A DNA stretch of 64,000 nt from Cycas panzhihuaensis (Eukaryota > Cycadophyta), in NCBI GenBank assembly GCA_023213395.1, contig CM041465.1:172243741-172307740 (forward strand), given 5' to 3'. Shown one piece after another: positions 1 to 10,310 of the stretch. The notes under the pieces were generated by a model that saw only the letters and a list, made by a program, of their open reading frames with translations, searched no databases and was not told where the DNA came from. A program made the position numbers and the translations under genes. Positions within the stretch are counted from its first letter, which is position 1; every line of letters starts with the position of its first letter.

Positions 1-381
1 AGATAATGAAGTACAGAACAATCTGCAAGCTTACATCTTGCTGTTTATCTCTTCAGATATAATAAAAATAAAACATACAGAAGCAAAACTACAAATATTG
101 CACACAGATTATTGGTTTACAGAGATTGCAGAGGGGACAGTGGTTGTTTCAGAACTGAAAAATAACAATATATAACATTTGAAATCACAAAAATGCATAG
201 CAAGAAAGGTGGTGTATTGAGAAGTTCTATTATCCCAGATCCCATAAACAGTACAGAGCTGCAAAATTGTTTCAATATAGAAACTACAGGAAATGCAAGA
301 CCAAAAGTCACCTAGTTATAAGCACCCAACACCATCTCACAAACTATTACCATACTGTGACAAGAATTGATCTTCACATAC
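1..381 (-). other. Intron of the NOC1-like gene (partial)
   Basis: Sequence downstream of the GTATGT donor at 381-376. Neither strand shows the next conserved NOC1 block. The open frame at 117-311 is hydrophobic and unrelated. I see nothing else supported here. Confidence 0.55.
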
Positions 382-792
382 CAATAAGCAGGTTCCCGCC
401 GCTGAGGATCATAGTATCCAGCTCTAGGCCAGGAGCTCCTTTTGCCTAGTCTACCAGACTGATTATTTGTATGTGATCTGTTTTCAGAACTCTCTGATAT
501 TTTCCTGCCAACACTAGACTGTATTCCACTGCTCCTAACCTCTCTAAAAATGCCCTCTTCATTTTCACTGATGTTGTCATCTCCAGAATCTGGAGTTGGA
601 ACTGTACCATCTAAGAAATAAACGCTTTCACCATTGCCTTGTTTCTCATTATTATGGAAGTCTGAATCAGACCTGACTAAGCTCTGAGTAGCAGCATTGG
701 GACTATGTTTTGTCACGCTGTCACTTTCTTCTACAACGTCCACAAAATGTTCATAGTCTTCATCATCATCCTCTGGCTGAAGCACTGCATCC
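382..792 (-). CDS. NOC1-like exon (acidic segment)
   Basis: This exon of 411 bases ends with the donor TG/GTATGT at 382/381. It encodes an acidic, serine-rich linker followed by G-Y-Y-D-P-Q-R-R-E-P-A-Y, the D-P-x-x-R-E-P signature that precedes the second conserved block of NOC1 proteins. Two acceptors fit the phase. The one at 794-793 gives W-D-A-V-L-Q and looks closer to the family. The one at 824-823 would add ten residues. The last codon is split (TG plus the next exon), consistent with the usual Cys after REPxY. Confidence 0.7.
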
Positions 793-1511
793 CTGCACGC
801 CTCCATATTAGAATGATAATTACTTGACATGGAAAATTATATCTTTTCCTTAATTCTCAATTTTCAGACCCAGAAGCAAGAAATGTTGGCTTTTAAACCT
901 ATCAGACCATCCACAGATTCAGAACAGACTAGATCACATTCAATCACTTACCAAAGAGCAGGTCTTGCTTTTAAAACTTCAGATAAAAGCAAAAGACATG
1001 CACAAGCAAATTGTGGCGGCTGCTGAAGTGCGACCTGCAGGGTAAAAAAAGAAAACGAAAATATCAAAGCCCTATCCCTGACCGCTAAGCAACTGCACTC
1101 TGGTACCAATAAACCTCCAGTGGGCTTAGTGGATCCAGAGTTGACAAAAGCCAGCACAGTATTGCAGCTGAGCAAAGACTGTAAGATTTACGGCTGGTCC
1201 TCATGGAGTCCTACTCACTGAAAATCAATTGTCAATCTAATAAAAAAGAAGAGAACTGCAGCTTTCAATCACTGAGAAGAAAACTGAGAAGACCATAATA
1301 TGCAATTCCAAGTGAATTCATTTCCTTGTCAAGGTATCTTTCAAAAATTCATCTCAGAATGACCATGATTGAACAAATGAAGACAAAATAAAAACAAGCA
1401 TATAAGAATTTTATAACACACCTGCATTAGGCGCTTTGAGAATGCTGCTATACGCTTTGAGTTTATATCTGCCTTCAATGCTTTGAACATGAGACCTAGA
1501 AACATTTCTGT
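382..1511 (-). CDS. NOC1/CEBPZ/SLOW WALKER 2-like gene, partial (three exons)
   Basis: Three minus-strand exons join in phase: 1422-1511, 952-1034 and 382-792. The joined peptide runs from a segment rich in F-K-A-L-K-A-D, through Q-P-P-Q-F-A and L-L-S-E-V-L-K, into an acidic stretch (E-D-D-D-E-D-Y-E-H-F) and ends at Y-D-P-Q-R-R-E-P-A-Y. As I recall the family, this order matches the CBF/Mak21 protein NOC1 (human CEBPZ, Arabidopsis SLOW WALKER 2), a nucleolar factor for early 60S ribosome assembly. Introns are 387 and 159 bp. The donors are GTGTGT, GTAAGT and GTATGT. Exons on both sides are missing: the next downstream exon lies beyond position 1 and no upstream exon is visible to the right. 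The retrotransposon nest may therefore lie in an upstream intron, or the copy may be truncated. The exons have no internal stops, so a functional gene is plausible. The family call rests on motif memory, not a search. Confidence 0.75.
952..1034 (-). CDS. NOC1-like exon (middle)
   Basis: Twenty-seven codons plus two bases. The acceptor is a T-rich run ending CTGCAG at 1040-1035 and the donor is CTTTG/GTAAGT at 952/951. The peptide contains Q-P-P-Q-F-A-C-A-C and L-L-S-E-V-L-K, a conserved stretch of the CBF/Mak21 family as I know it. The two leftover bases TG pair with the first base of the next exon to give Trp. Confidence 0.75.
1422..1511 (-). CDS. NOC1-like exon (first visible)
   Basis: Thirty whole codons, phase 0 at both ends. 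The acceptor is a T-rich run ending TTCAG at 1516-1512 and the donor is CAG/GTGTGT at 1422/1421. The peptide starts T-E-M-F-L-G-L-M-F-K and ends S-K-R-L-M-Q, which reads on directly into V-A-L-Q-Q-P-P of the next exon. The open frame continues past the donor only into non-conserved sequence, which supports splicing here. Confidence 0.75.
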
Positions 1512-2549
1512 CTGAATAAAAGACAAATTAAAGAAACAAATATCAGGATAAAATTCAAAAATGATTCTATCTGTTCATTTGAAACAACTTCCTTTACATC
1601 AGATATCTCATACAGCACCACGTGCAGATCTAAATATTCTTACAATTCTATAGGAGAACCACAGCAGAATTGGCACCAGGAATGCCAAGGCCCTGAATCA
1701 TGGTTGTTGTTATTCCTAACAATAAGGATGACACAAGCAAGCACGTTCTAGCTGGTTGAAATTCTAATTTGCATCCCATAACTAATCTAGAATAAAAGTA
1801 ACAACATCCATGTATCTAAGTTACCAGAAGCATGGAAATAAGGGTGTGCTTCTGTTTCTGAGCAGGGGAAATGTGGAAATGCCCTAGATATAGTCAGGAA
1901 ATGTTTCTGGGCAGAGGGAAATGTTTCTGGCAGGCCAGAGACATTTCCTGCAGTCCAGCAACATATCCACATTTCTGACACAGTTTGTGGGGCCCACATG
2001 GCAGTTTGATCCCACAAAAGACATTCAGTTTTTTATCTTTTTTTTTCTAATGTTTTGAACAGTTTTTAATTTTTCCAACAAGAAAACCAAAAAAAGAAAG
2101 AGAAAACTACATACATATAATAAAACCATGGATTGCAAAGCCATGGACTGTAAATTGTGATAAAAAAATGCATTGGACTGAAAACAATGGACAAGAAAAC
2201 AGTGGGCAGAAACCATGGCCGATGAAACAATTGGCAAGAAAACCATGCACTATGGAACAACTAACAAGCCTATGGTTTTACCCCATTGCCCTCTGAAGAA
2301 AAGTATGAAGTCCAAAGTCTAGTTATAACTGTGCTGAGCTCAACCCATGCATTCACAGTTTGCTATTGATGATTCTATCTTTCCTCCTCTTGTGTTCTAC
2401 CGTGTTTGTAGGTGCTTGGTGATGAGAACTCACATCTGTCCCAAGTCGCTTTTTCATCCATGAGTATATTCAATGTAAATAATGTAATTAATGTAGGCTA
2501 AGCATATTCTATGTAAAGAACAATAAAACTCACTTAATCAGTGAAGGTT
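1512..2549. other. Non-coding flank with low-complexity DNA
   Basis: This is intron or upstream sequence of the NOC1-like gene. No further exon with family motifs is visible. Around 1860-1960 a short GGAAATGTTTCTGG-like motif recurs about three times. A degenerate CCATGG-containing tandem repeat follows at 2085-2250. The bases 2550-2554 (TAGTC) are the left target-site copy of RLC1. Confidence 0.5.
2085..2250. repeat. Degenerate tandem repeat with CCATGG/CAATGG cores
   Basis: About nine imperfect units of roughly 16-20 bp, each a short A-rich run followed by CCATGG, CAATGG or CAATTGG and a few bases. Units have drifted and periods vary, so it looks like an old minisatellite. It has no coding potential. 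Confidence 0.45.
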
Positions 2550-2554
2550 TAGTC

Positions 2555-2738
2555 TGTCAGAAATAAGACATAGATTAAAGAAAGACTTTCTTGAATTATT
2601 ATGAGAATTCTGCTTCTTAAATACACAATTGAGAAAATGTAACCGCCATGGGTTTAATTGACTTATGTTTAATCAACATAAAGAGGGGTCACTCAGATAC
2701 CCTCAAATGATCCTAAGATAAAACATTATATCCTAACA
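2555..2738 (-). repeat. RLC1 3' LTR
   Basis: Starts TGTCAG and ends CTAACA on the plus strand (TGTTAG to CTGACA in element orientation). The adjoining bases 2739-2747 are a polypurine tract on the minus strand (AAGAGAGGG). The other LTR differs by scattered substitutions and a 13-14 bp insertion. Confidence 0.93.
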
Positions 2739-5700
2739 CCCTCTCTTAATGGTTTATCTAAACAATCCTATTTTATCTCTAAGATTCTGGAATTTGTCTT
2801 TGTTGAGTGGTTTTGTTAAGATATCTGCAATTTGTTTATTTGTTGGACGGTATGTCAAGTCAATTTCCTTGTTTTGCACTCCTTCCAGATGAAATGATGA
2901 TACACTTCTATATGTTTTGTCGGTGCATGAAGAATTGGGTTCTTGGTTAGCTTGATGGCACTTTCGTTGTCACATAACAGAGTTGTTGGCCCTTGTTGTT
3001 GTTGATTTAGGTTTAACATAATTTGTCTCAGCCAGATGGCCTCGCATGAAGCACTAGTTGCAGACTTGTATTCTGCTTTGGTGGATGAAAGAGCAATTGT
3101 AGGTTGTCATTTACTGCTCCAAGAAATAGTTGTTGAACCAAGGAAGAAGCATTATCCACTTGTTGATCTCTTTTTTTCTTTGTCTCCTACCCAGTTTGAG
3201 TCACAAAATCCAAATAACTTATTTGACTTCATTTTTGGATAGGTGAGTTTCAAATTAGTTGTTCCCTTCAGATATCCGAGTATTCTTTTAGCAACCTTCA
3301 AATATCTTATCTTTGGATCTTGCATATATCTGAAAACTAGACCTACTGAATATTAGATGTCAGGTCTAGTTGTAGTGAGATAAATCAGGCTTCCGATTAG
3401 TTGCCTATATAGCATTGCATCAACTGCAATTTCTCCTTCAACTGGAATCATATTACAATTGGTTTCTATGGGAGTTGCACAACAGTTGCAATCTTCCTGC
3501 TTGAACCTAGTCAACAGATTTTTGATGTATTTGGTTTGAGATAGTGTAATTGAGTCTTTTTCTTGATTGACTTCTATTCCCAAATAATAACTCAGAAGTC
3601 CCAAGTCTATCATCTCAAACCCCTTTTCCAACTAACCTTTTATGTTTGATATTGATTTTGTGTCGCTCCCTGTGAGAATCATATCATCCACATAGACTAC
3701 CATTTATTGTGATTAGCTCATTCCTTTTCTTTGCATATAAATTGGAATCTGAGCTACATCTGAGAAATCCATTCTGAGTAAGACACCTGTCTAGTTTTGC
3801 ATACCAAGCCCTTGGAGCTTGCTTTAGTCCATACAATGCCTTCTCTTCAATTTACATACAAGATTTTCCTGCCCCTTTTGGATATAACCTTCTGGCTATC
3901 TCATATAGACTTCTTCTTCAAGTTCCCCATTAAGAAAGGCACTTTTTACATCCAACTGGTAGATTTTCCAGTTGTGTTGAGCTACCAAAGCAATTACAGT
4001 TCTCACAGTATCTAGTTTAGCTATTGGTGAGAAGGTTTCTTCAAAATGTATTCTGGTTGTCTGTGTATAACCCTTCGCTACAAGTCCGGCTTTGAACTTT
4101 TCTATTCTGCCATCAACACTTTCCTTTATTTTATATACCCAGTTGCAATTGACCACAAGCTTACCTGCAGGCAAATTTACCAATTCCTAGGTCTGATTTT
4201 TAGAGATCGATTCCATCTCTGCATCCATTGCAACTTGCCATTCTTTATGTTCCTTTGCTTCCTCAAAGGACTATGGTTCTATGTGGCTATAAAGCGCTTG
4301 ATGCCTTTGGCTTCTAGTCCTATGTGCAAATATATCTCCTTTTCCTTCTTCAACCGTCTTAAGATGCCATTTTGGTAACCTTTTTTCCTTCTTCCTTTCT
4401 TCTTCAATGATTGAACCTGTGGGAAATGATTCTTCCTCTTCAGTGGTTGGACTTTCAAGGGGCAATGGCGTTGTCTCTGATTCTTCTATGCTGTCTGGTT
4501 CAATATCTTCTGAAGTGACTCCAAAGATTTCTTCTGCAAGAAATTCTTCTTGAGTTACCCAATCGGTGCTTCTTCAAATACTTGTGGAGTTGAAACATTT
4601 CTAAAGACATCCTCTTCATTGAAGGTAACATCTCTACTTATATAGATCCTATTAGTTTTTGGATCTATACATTTATAGGCTTTTGAGTTTTTATTGTAGC
4701 CTATCATTATGCACTCTATACTTTTGGAATCAAATTTGGATCTCCTTTTGTCTAGTATATGTACAAAAGCCTGACATCCGAAAACTTCCAAATTACTTAC
4801 ATCAAGTTTGCACCCAGTCCATGCTTCCTCTAGGGTGACTTGCTCTAAGGCCTTTGTTGGACTTCTATTGATGAGATATCCAACAGTACTTACTGTTTCT
4901 GCCCAACAAGTCTTTGAAGTTTGTCTTTCTTGAATCATGTTGCGAGCCATCTCCATGATTGTTCTATTCTTTTGTTCGGCAAGTGTGTAAGGAGTTGTAA
5001 ATTGTCCGAGTATTCCATGTACTTTATAGAAGTTTAGGAAATCCTTTGAAATATATTCTCCTCCATTGTCAAACCTGATGCATTTAATTTTTTATTCGGA
5101 TTCAAGTTCTACTTCAGCCTTAAATTCTTTAAACCTTTCGAAGACTTCAGATTTGTCATGAAGAAAATAAATCCAAATTTTCCTCGAAAAATCATCAATG
5201 AATGTCAAGAAATATATGGCATCGTTGATTGATTGAGGAGAGAGGGTCCACACAGATCAGTATGTACCAAATCTAATTTATTTTGGGCTCGCCATTCACT
5301 TTCCTTAAAGGGAAGATGATGTTGTTTACCAAGCATGCAACTTTTACAAATGAAATGATGAAATGCAATATTTGGAAATCCATTAACCATTTTTTATTTG
5401 TGCAATTGTTCTAATCTATCTGTGGAGATGTGCCCATACTTCAAATGACACAATTTATTATTGTCAATGTTGGCTACTGCATATGCTTTTACATCATGGT
5501 TGGCAATTATAGATTAGAAAGCAACTTATACAGATCATTACTTTCTATCCCTTTTGCAATTAAAGCACCATTTTTCTTCATGTCTAAGATGTAACAATGT
5601 CCTTCTTCATCAAATATGGTTCTCAAATTTTCTTTCCAAGCTGGGAAACAGAGAGAAGGTTCTTCTTTAAGCTAGGTACAAAAAGTACATTTCCAATTTT

Positions 5701-5890
5701 CTATATAACACCCTTTACTTTGACAACTATGGTCCCAATGCATTTAATATTCAGAGGAAATTTGTCCCCTAATTCCACAAATTTATTAGGAGAGTAGGGT
5801 TTAAGTGATTCAAACAAATCTTCTCTCCCCGTCATATGTCTCGAAGCTCCGGAGTCGATGTGCCATACTTCTTCATCTTCAAGGCCAGCA
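2739..5890 (-). pseudogene. RLC1 pol (PR-INT-RT-RNase H), broken
   Basis: Protease: D-S-G-A-S-R-H-M at about 5836-5860. Pre-integrase and the first integrase Asp (H-T-D-L-C-G-P): about 5205-5390. The second Asp is in F-D-N-G-G-E near 5065 and the Glu is in A-E-Q-K-N-R-T-I near 4970, although the usual residues just before that Glu look deleted. Integrase C-terminal part: 4555-4956. Reverse transcriptase: 3353-4183, with an intact Y-V-D-D at 3683-3694. RNase H and the pol end (Y-R-P-T-N-K-Q-I-A-D-I-L-T-K): about 2745-3250. Pieces lie in different frames and are cut by stops, so this is a relic. The 3' end runs through the purine tract up to the 3' LTR. Confidence 0.85.
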
Positions 5891-5997
5891 GTGAGAGCAA
5901 CAATGAAGGTTGTTTCTTCCTCATCTTCTGTTGTTTTTTCTCTGATGTAATTACCTACTAGACGTTTCCCTCTCTAAATTTCAACTTTCCTCTACTG

Positions 5998-6768
5998 GCA
6001 CTGATGTAGGTAATGTCTGGATTGCCCACAATGGTAGCAAACTTCGAATGCTCTACAATTGCTTGAAAAATGGCCAGGTTTCATGCAATTGAAGCAAACT
6101 CTTGCGTCTCTAGGAAGTATTGAGCATCCTTGTCCTCTATTTTCTTGCCACCTTCCTCATGCCTCTTCCTTTGAATCCTATATTTAGCTTAGTCACAAAA
6201 GCATCTTTTATTTCTGTAGTATCTTCATAGCATTTGTTCCTATGTTCCTGTCTCAACAATAACCCAATTAAATCAACAAGAGGCATTGTGTCAATTTGAT
6301 TATTGTATTGATTGTGACGTTGAATGATTTTGGAAGCTTGCTTGCTATCATTTCGACAATTTCTTGCTCTATTATTTTTGCTCTAGCACTCAATAAGTTA
6401 TTTCTAACTGAGGTGACCTTATGGATGAATTTTGACATAGTTTCCATTTCCTTCATGTATAGTTTAAATAATTCTTCCTTAAGGGCAATGATTCAGCCCG
6501 GTTCTTCTGCCCATATAAACTCTCAAAAAATTTTCAAATTTTAAGAGAGGGATTTAATTTTTCAACATAAACAAGAAGGGAGTCAGAAACTGATAACTTT
6601 AAAATTATTACTCCAAAATTATCTCTTTCTTCCCAGTTATTCAAAGCATCACCATCAGTTTCAAGTTTCTTTTCTATTCCAATTGCTAGGTTCCATGCAT
6701 TCTTTGCTTGTAGCAGGGTTTCTATTTTGATTATAATTGTCACTAAGTGCCAAAATGGAAGAGGTCAT
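5998..6768 (-). pseudogene. RLC1 gag (nucleocapsid), frameshifted
   Basis: The likely start is the ATG at 6768-6766 (M-T-S-S-I-L-A-L-S-D). The frame breaks within about 35 codons, and the Gag-like segment (A-K-N-A-W-N-L-A-I and following) continues in another frame to about 6535, then in a third to 6268. Near the C-terminus are two CCHC zinc knuckles: one at about 6055-6099 (C-F-N-C, G-H, C) and one at about 6005-6040 (C-Y-H-C, R-H, C). Two knuckles are unusual beside the single one in the other copia elements of this window. Gag would package the element RNA. Confidence 0.75.
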
Positions 6769-7477
6769 ATTGAAACTAATGTAAATGGAGTGATCAGACT
6801 GAGATCTGAATATAGAAATGTCTAACTGTATGACTGTATGGATTTCCGTGTGGAAATGAAAGTGTATGGATGAGGAAGAAATATATGTCAAATCGAAGCT
6901 TTCTTCACCATGAATCTGGATATGCAATTATTTTTGAAAGATTCATAGTTGTTTGAGAGAAAACAATATGGAAAACTTGATTTGGGTGACTAGGGTTTTT
7001 CAAATAAATGCTCAAATCTTAAAAAATCTTCAATCAATCCTCTAAAACTTGGAATCAAAAATTTTGTATCAACGAGAGGAACAATCTATGACATATATTA
7101 CCTGGTTTCAATCGTTTATCTCAGCGGAATCTTCAATCTCCTCCTCAAACCTGCACAGTTGTAAATGTGTAGAAAAACCCTCAAAAATGGCCTCGAATCT
7201 CTTCGATGCAGAAGGAAAGAATGTCAGCGATGCCGAGATCTATTAGTTGGTCAATTTTGGTGCGATTCTAAGCACTCTCGAATTTGGTAGTCCGTACGAT
7301 CGTATGATTCTGTATTGTCTGTACAGATTCTTTGTTTGCCTTCTAACTTCGATAGAGAAATTAAAAAATTTCTTTGTTAACCTCCTTCTTTGTTGACACT
7401 GGGAATTAACATCTTTTGTCAATATAGACTCTTTGTCTTCGTCCACAAAAAAACTCTCTCAGACAGGCAATTGACCT

Positions 7478-7489
7478 ACTCTAGTACCA
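7478..7489 (-). other. RLC1 primer-binding site
   Basis: Directly inside the 5' LTR, the minus strand reads TGGTACTAGAGT. Nine of twelve bases match TGGTATCAGAGC, the complement of the initiator Met-tRNA 3' end used by most plant copia elements. Confidence 0.7.
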
Positions 7490-7686
7490 TGTCAGAAATA
7501 AGACATAGATTGAAGAAAGACTCTCTTGAATTATTATGAGAATTTTGCTTCTTAAATACACATTGAGTAAATGTAACCACCATGGGTTTAATTGACTAAT
7601 GTTTAATCAACATAAATAGGGGTCACTTAGATACCCTCAAATGATCCTAACATTATAAACCTAAGATAAAACATTATATCCTACCA
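7490..7686 (-). repeat. RLC1 5' LTR
   Basis: Matches 2555-2738 nearly base for base. It is longer because of a short insertion near 7650-7663 that repeats CTAA. Confidence 0.93.
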
Positions 7687-7691
7687 TAGTC

Positions 7692-7898
7692 AGGGTTAGT
7701 AACTACCTAAAACTGCCTTTTCTTGTTATAAAAGTGGACTAGCATTTAATAATGAAATAGACGAAGATATTTCTCTCCTCTTTCCAACACTTGCTATGTT
7801 GTCCACCCTTAAAACTAGCGTGTTATTTTTGCTTCTACTGCAAACCACAACTCATCTTCTAGACGTGCACATATCAATTTGGTATTGGAGTTGTCTGA
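7692..7898. other. Non-coding spacer between RLC1 and RLC2, LTR-like
   Basis: No gene seen. It holds TATAAAAG near 7727 and, near 7880, TGGTATTGGAG, which resembles a weak Met-tRNA primer site. With RLC1 and RLC2 removed it would join 2549 to 15047, so it may be the end of an older LTR. The bases 7894-7898 (TCTGA) are the left target-site copy of RLC2. Confidence 0.35.
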
Positions 7899-7979
7899 TG
7901 TTAAACCTTATGTTTAAATGTTAAGTGAATGTATTTTTATTTTTCATGTAATATATGCACTTTATACTTTAGGGGTGAC

Positions 7980-7997
7980 TTATCACTTAAGTGATAA
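7980..7997. promoter_or_regulatory. Conserved 18-bp LTR palindrome
   Basis: TTATCACTTAAGTGATAA, a perfect palindrome in the U3 part of every LTR of this family. Other copies are at about 14545-14562, 19233-19250, 26103-26120, 35837-35854, 42783-42800, 45914-45931, 46819-46836 and 53462-53479. Its conservation suggests a protein-binding site or RNA hairpin, but no factor can be named from sequence alone. Confidence 0.6.
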
Positions 7998-8225
7998 AGT
8001 GCACACCCACATTCTTTCTAGTGACACAACGTTGTCACTAAAGGGTCAATGGACCCTCATGCACCTTTTTGAGTAATCCAAGTGATGTATCTTGGATGTT
8101 TGACACTTGTCAAACATCCAAGGCCTTAGGTGAGAATCCAAGCACTTTTGCTCATGATCCAGTGATGTATCTTGGATGTTTGACACTTGTCAAACATCCA
8201 AGGCCTTAGGTCTCTCATTTCACTC

Positions 8226-8234
8226 TATATAAAG
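8226..8234 (+). promoter_or_regulatory. TATA box of the RLC2 5' LTR
   Basis: TATATAAAG within CTCTATATAAAGAG. The same box is found at about 14792-14800 in the 3' LTR, and its reverse in the minus-strand family members (for example TTATATAGAG near 35652 and 42599). It is the likely core promoter for the genomic RNA. Confidence 0.7.
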
Positions 8235-8477
8235 AGACCTCTCCTCATTGTCTCATAAGGAGGGTTGGCGCTGTATTGTTATGCTATCAGTTTGCTAATC
8301 AAACTGTTTTCTTCTTGGGAGGTTGGACCAATTCCAACTCCACATATTGGGTATCATTTTCTCTTGCTCCTATTTCAGTTTGTGCTCTTTATGCTTTCAT
8401 GCTTTCATGCATTTATAGTATTGTGATTGTATTTATGATCTTGGGATTAATGTGGCCTAATGCCCATTTTCCACATT

Positions 8478-8489
8478 TGGTATCAGAGC
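8478..8489 (+). other. RLC2 primer-binding site
   Basis: TGGTATCAGAGC, a perfect 12-base match to the complement of the initiator Met-tRNA 3' end, two bases inside the 5' LTR. Confidence 0.92.
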
Positions 8490-8829
8490 CTTAAGGTCTC
8501 TGTCTAAGCACTGTTAGCTTTTTTTTCTCTGTCATTTTGTTTTGAGGAAATCTCTTCAGAAGCGGTGAGCACTCGGCCAAGTCGGCGGGCTTCCGCCAAC
8601 TCATCATCACTTCTTGACTCGGCATTCATTCCATTGCCTAGCACACGGTCATTGTCTAGCAACCGCCATTGTCATTAGCCTAGTCGGCGAGCTCCGGTTC
8701 CGGCACATTCAAGGCGCCAACTCGGCTCTTCCTCACCGAGTCGGCCAGATCCACTTTAATCGAAGACTTGATCACTGCCAACTCAGCAGTCCACATCAGC
8801 AGTCCAACATTTTCCAGCAAGCTGCCAGC

Positions 8830-9215
8830 ACACACTTCAAGTGCCAAATCAGCACACTTTCAAGTGCCAAATCAGCACACATTTAGCTGCCAAATCAGCA
8901 CATTCAGCTGCCAAATCAGCACACATTCAGCTGCCAAATCAGCACACTTTCAAGTGCCAAATCAGCACACTTTCCTCAAGCTGCCAGCTGTCTTCAAGTG
9001 CCAAATCAGCACACTATCAAGTGCCAAATCAGCACACAGTTGGCTGTCCAAATCAGCACACATTCAGCTGCCAAATCAGCACACATTCAGCTGCCAACTC
9101 AGCAGTATTCCAGCACATTCAAGCTGCCAGCTCAGCTCACACATTGGCTGCCAACTCAGCAGTATTCCAGCTCAGCATTGGCTGCCAACTCAGCAGTATT
9201 CCAACTCAGCAGTGG
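8830..9215 (+). repeat. Leader tandem array of RLC2 (about 23-bp unit)
   Basis: About ten copies of CAAATCAGCACA at roughly 23-bp spacing, with CTGC or AAGTGC linkers, followed by related AACTCAGCAG units to about 9215. It lies between the primer site and gag. Because the unit lacks stops, all three plus frames stay open (8768-9263), which makes false repeat proteins. I take it as an untranslated leader minisatellite. Confidence 0.85.
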
Positions 9216-10310
9216 AAATTCAAATCTCTTTTTTTAGCATATTTTGATCAATATGCTCATTAGAATTAATTTCTTTTAAAAGATTTTAAGAGATTCTTGT
9301 TTAAATTTCTCAAGGGGGGGAAATTTTAAAAGACTTTAAGTCTTTATAGCTGGGCTTACTTAAAATTTTTTTTACATTGGCACTCTTGATTCTCAAAAGT
9401 ACTTTTGTACTTTCTGTTTTAAGCTTTTTTTCACACTTTCATGCTATTAAAGCATCATTGAGCTTAATTATTGTGATCAAGAGGAATATTTTCATTGTAA
9501 AGGTGAAGAAAATTATCACCTAACTTCGTTTTGGCACCTTGCATGGTGACCTTAGCCTTCTTCGAGTTCAAAAGGAAGGCTCATTGTGAAAAGTAATAAA
9601 ATCACTTTTTTCTTGTTGGATTGTTGAGACATTTTAAGTCTCAACAATGTCAATGAGTTTGTGTTGGACTTTGGAGCAATTTCTTGAGTACATTTCATCA
9701 TTTCATCGATTTTGGAGCTTAAAAGGAACCTCTTTTCTTTGTCATCAAAGGTTCCTTACATCCTTTTTAAGTACTCAAAGTACTTTTCATTGTACTCAAG
9801 CATACATAGCACCTCACTTGGATCATAAAGCACTTGAAATCATTTTGTGCTCATTCTTTGTAAGCCAAAAGGCATAAAAATATCCAAGTAAGAAGATTCA
9901 CTTACACTTGTTTAAAAGTGAACTTAAAATCTGTTGGAGAGGCTCGAAAAGGTTCAAACCTTGCCTCTAAATTAACCTTAAGCTTGGTGCATTCCCTAGG
10001 GGACCAACCGACCGTGCACGGTGCCACAATTAAGGTTGCTTGAGGGAAAGGAGGTTCGAAAAGGGTGTTATTGGGTGAATCCTGTGGAAAGCATGGTACG
10101 TCCATGCGGATCAACCCTACACCGCTTGTCCTAGATTTAACTTGGTCCTCCACCTCATTAGCGAGTCCTCCACCTCTCTTCACCCCATTGGTTGTTGGAT
10201 CTTCTTGTAAGATCAGGACTAGTGGTGTTGTTTGAAGGTGGGTCTTAAGCGACGAAGCTTTTGAAGTCTCCAAGTTGTCTGCTAGCTTCAAGTGTTACTC
10301 AAGTGGAAAG
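9216..10310 (+). other. RLC2 leader downstream of the array
   Basis: AT-rich, non-coding sequence between the array and the gag ATG. It has counterparts in the leaders of RLC5 (about 23520-24700), RLC6 (40127-41100) and RLC7 (51050-52070), for example the shared stretch around CCAAGCTTAAGGTTAA and CTTGCATGGTGACC. No gene is seen. Conservation across copies suggests packaging or translation signals. Confidence 0.6.

Larger units (their letters stand above)
2555..7686 (-). mobile_element. RLC1: complete Ty1/copia retrotransposon
   Basis: A 5.1 kb element on the minus strand, with LTRs at 2555-2738 and 7490-7686 and a perfect 5-bp target duplication TAGTC at 2550-2554 and 7687-7691. It has a degenerate Met-tRNA primer site beside the right (5') LTR and a purine tract beside the left (3') LTR. 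Inside, the order is gag, protease, integrase, reverse transcriptase, RNase H, which is the copia order. Frames are broken several times, so it is not autonomous. It belongs to a different copia lineage from RLC2 and its relatives, with short 184-197 bp LTRs and two zinc knuckles. Confidence 0.93.
7899..8475 (+). repeat. RLC2 5' LTR
   Basis: 577 bp, TGTTAAACC to TTTTCCACA. Contains the 18-bp palindrome at 7980-7997, two direct copies of a block built on a 26-bp inverted repeat (about 8087-8131 and 8162-8210), and a TATA box at 8226-8234. Transcription should start just downstream of the TATA box. The open frame at 8276-8494 is incidental. Confidence 0.95.

Noticed and set aside
117-311. 64-codon hydrophobic open frame as the next NOC1 exon or a membrane peptide
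   Set aside because: It lacks the conserved NOC1 block and lies in intron sequence after a clear donor.
1787-2260. Open frames on the minus strand
   Set aside because: They come from low-complexity and CCATGG-type repeats, with no conserved motif.
7692-7898. End of another plus-strand LTR with primer site at about 7880
   Set aside because: TGGTATTGGAG is a weak match and no partner LTR or coding region in the right place is visible.
8087-8210. CRISPR-like palindromic direct repeats
   Set aside because: Only two copies, inside a plant LTR, repeated in every family LTR; there are no unique spacers and no cas genes.
8768-9263. Overlapping repeat-protein open frames (up to 159 codons)
   Set aside because: They are by-products of a stop-free 23-bp tandem array in an LTR element leader, open in three frames at once, with no conserved start.
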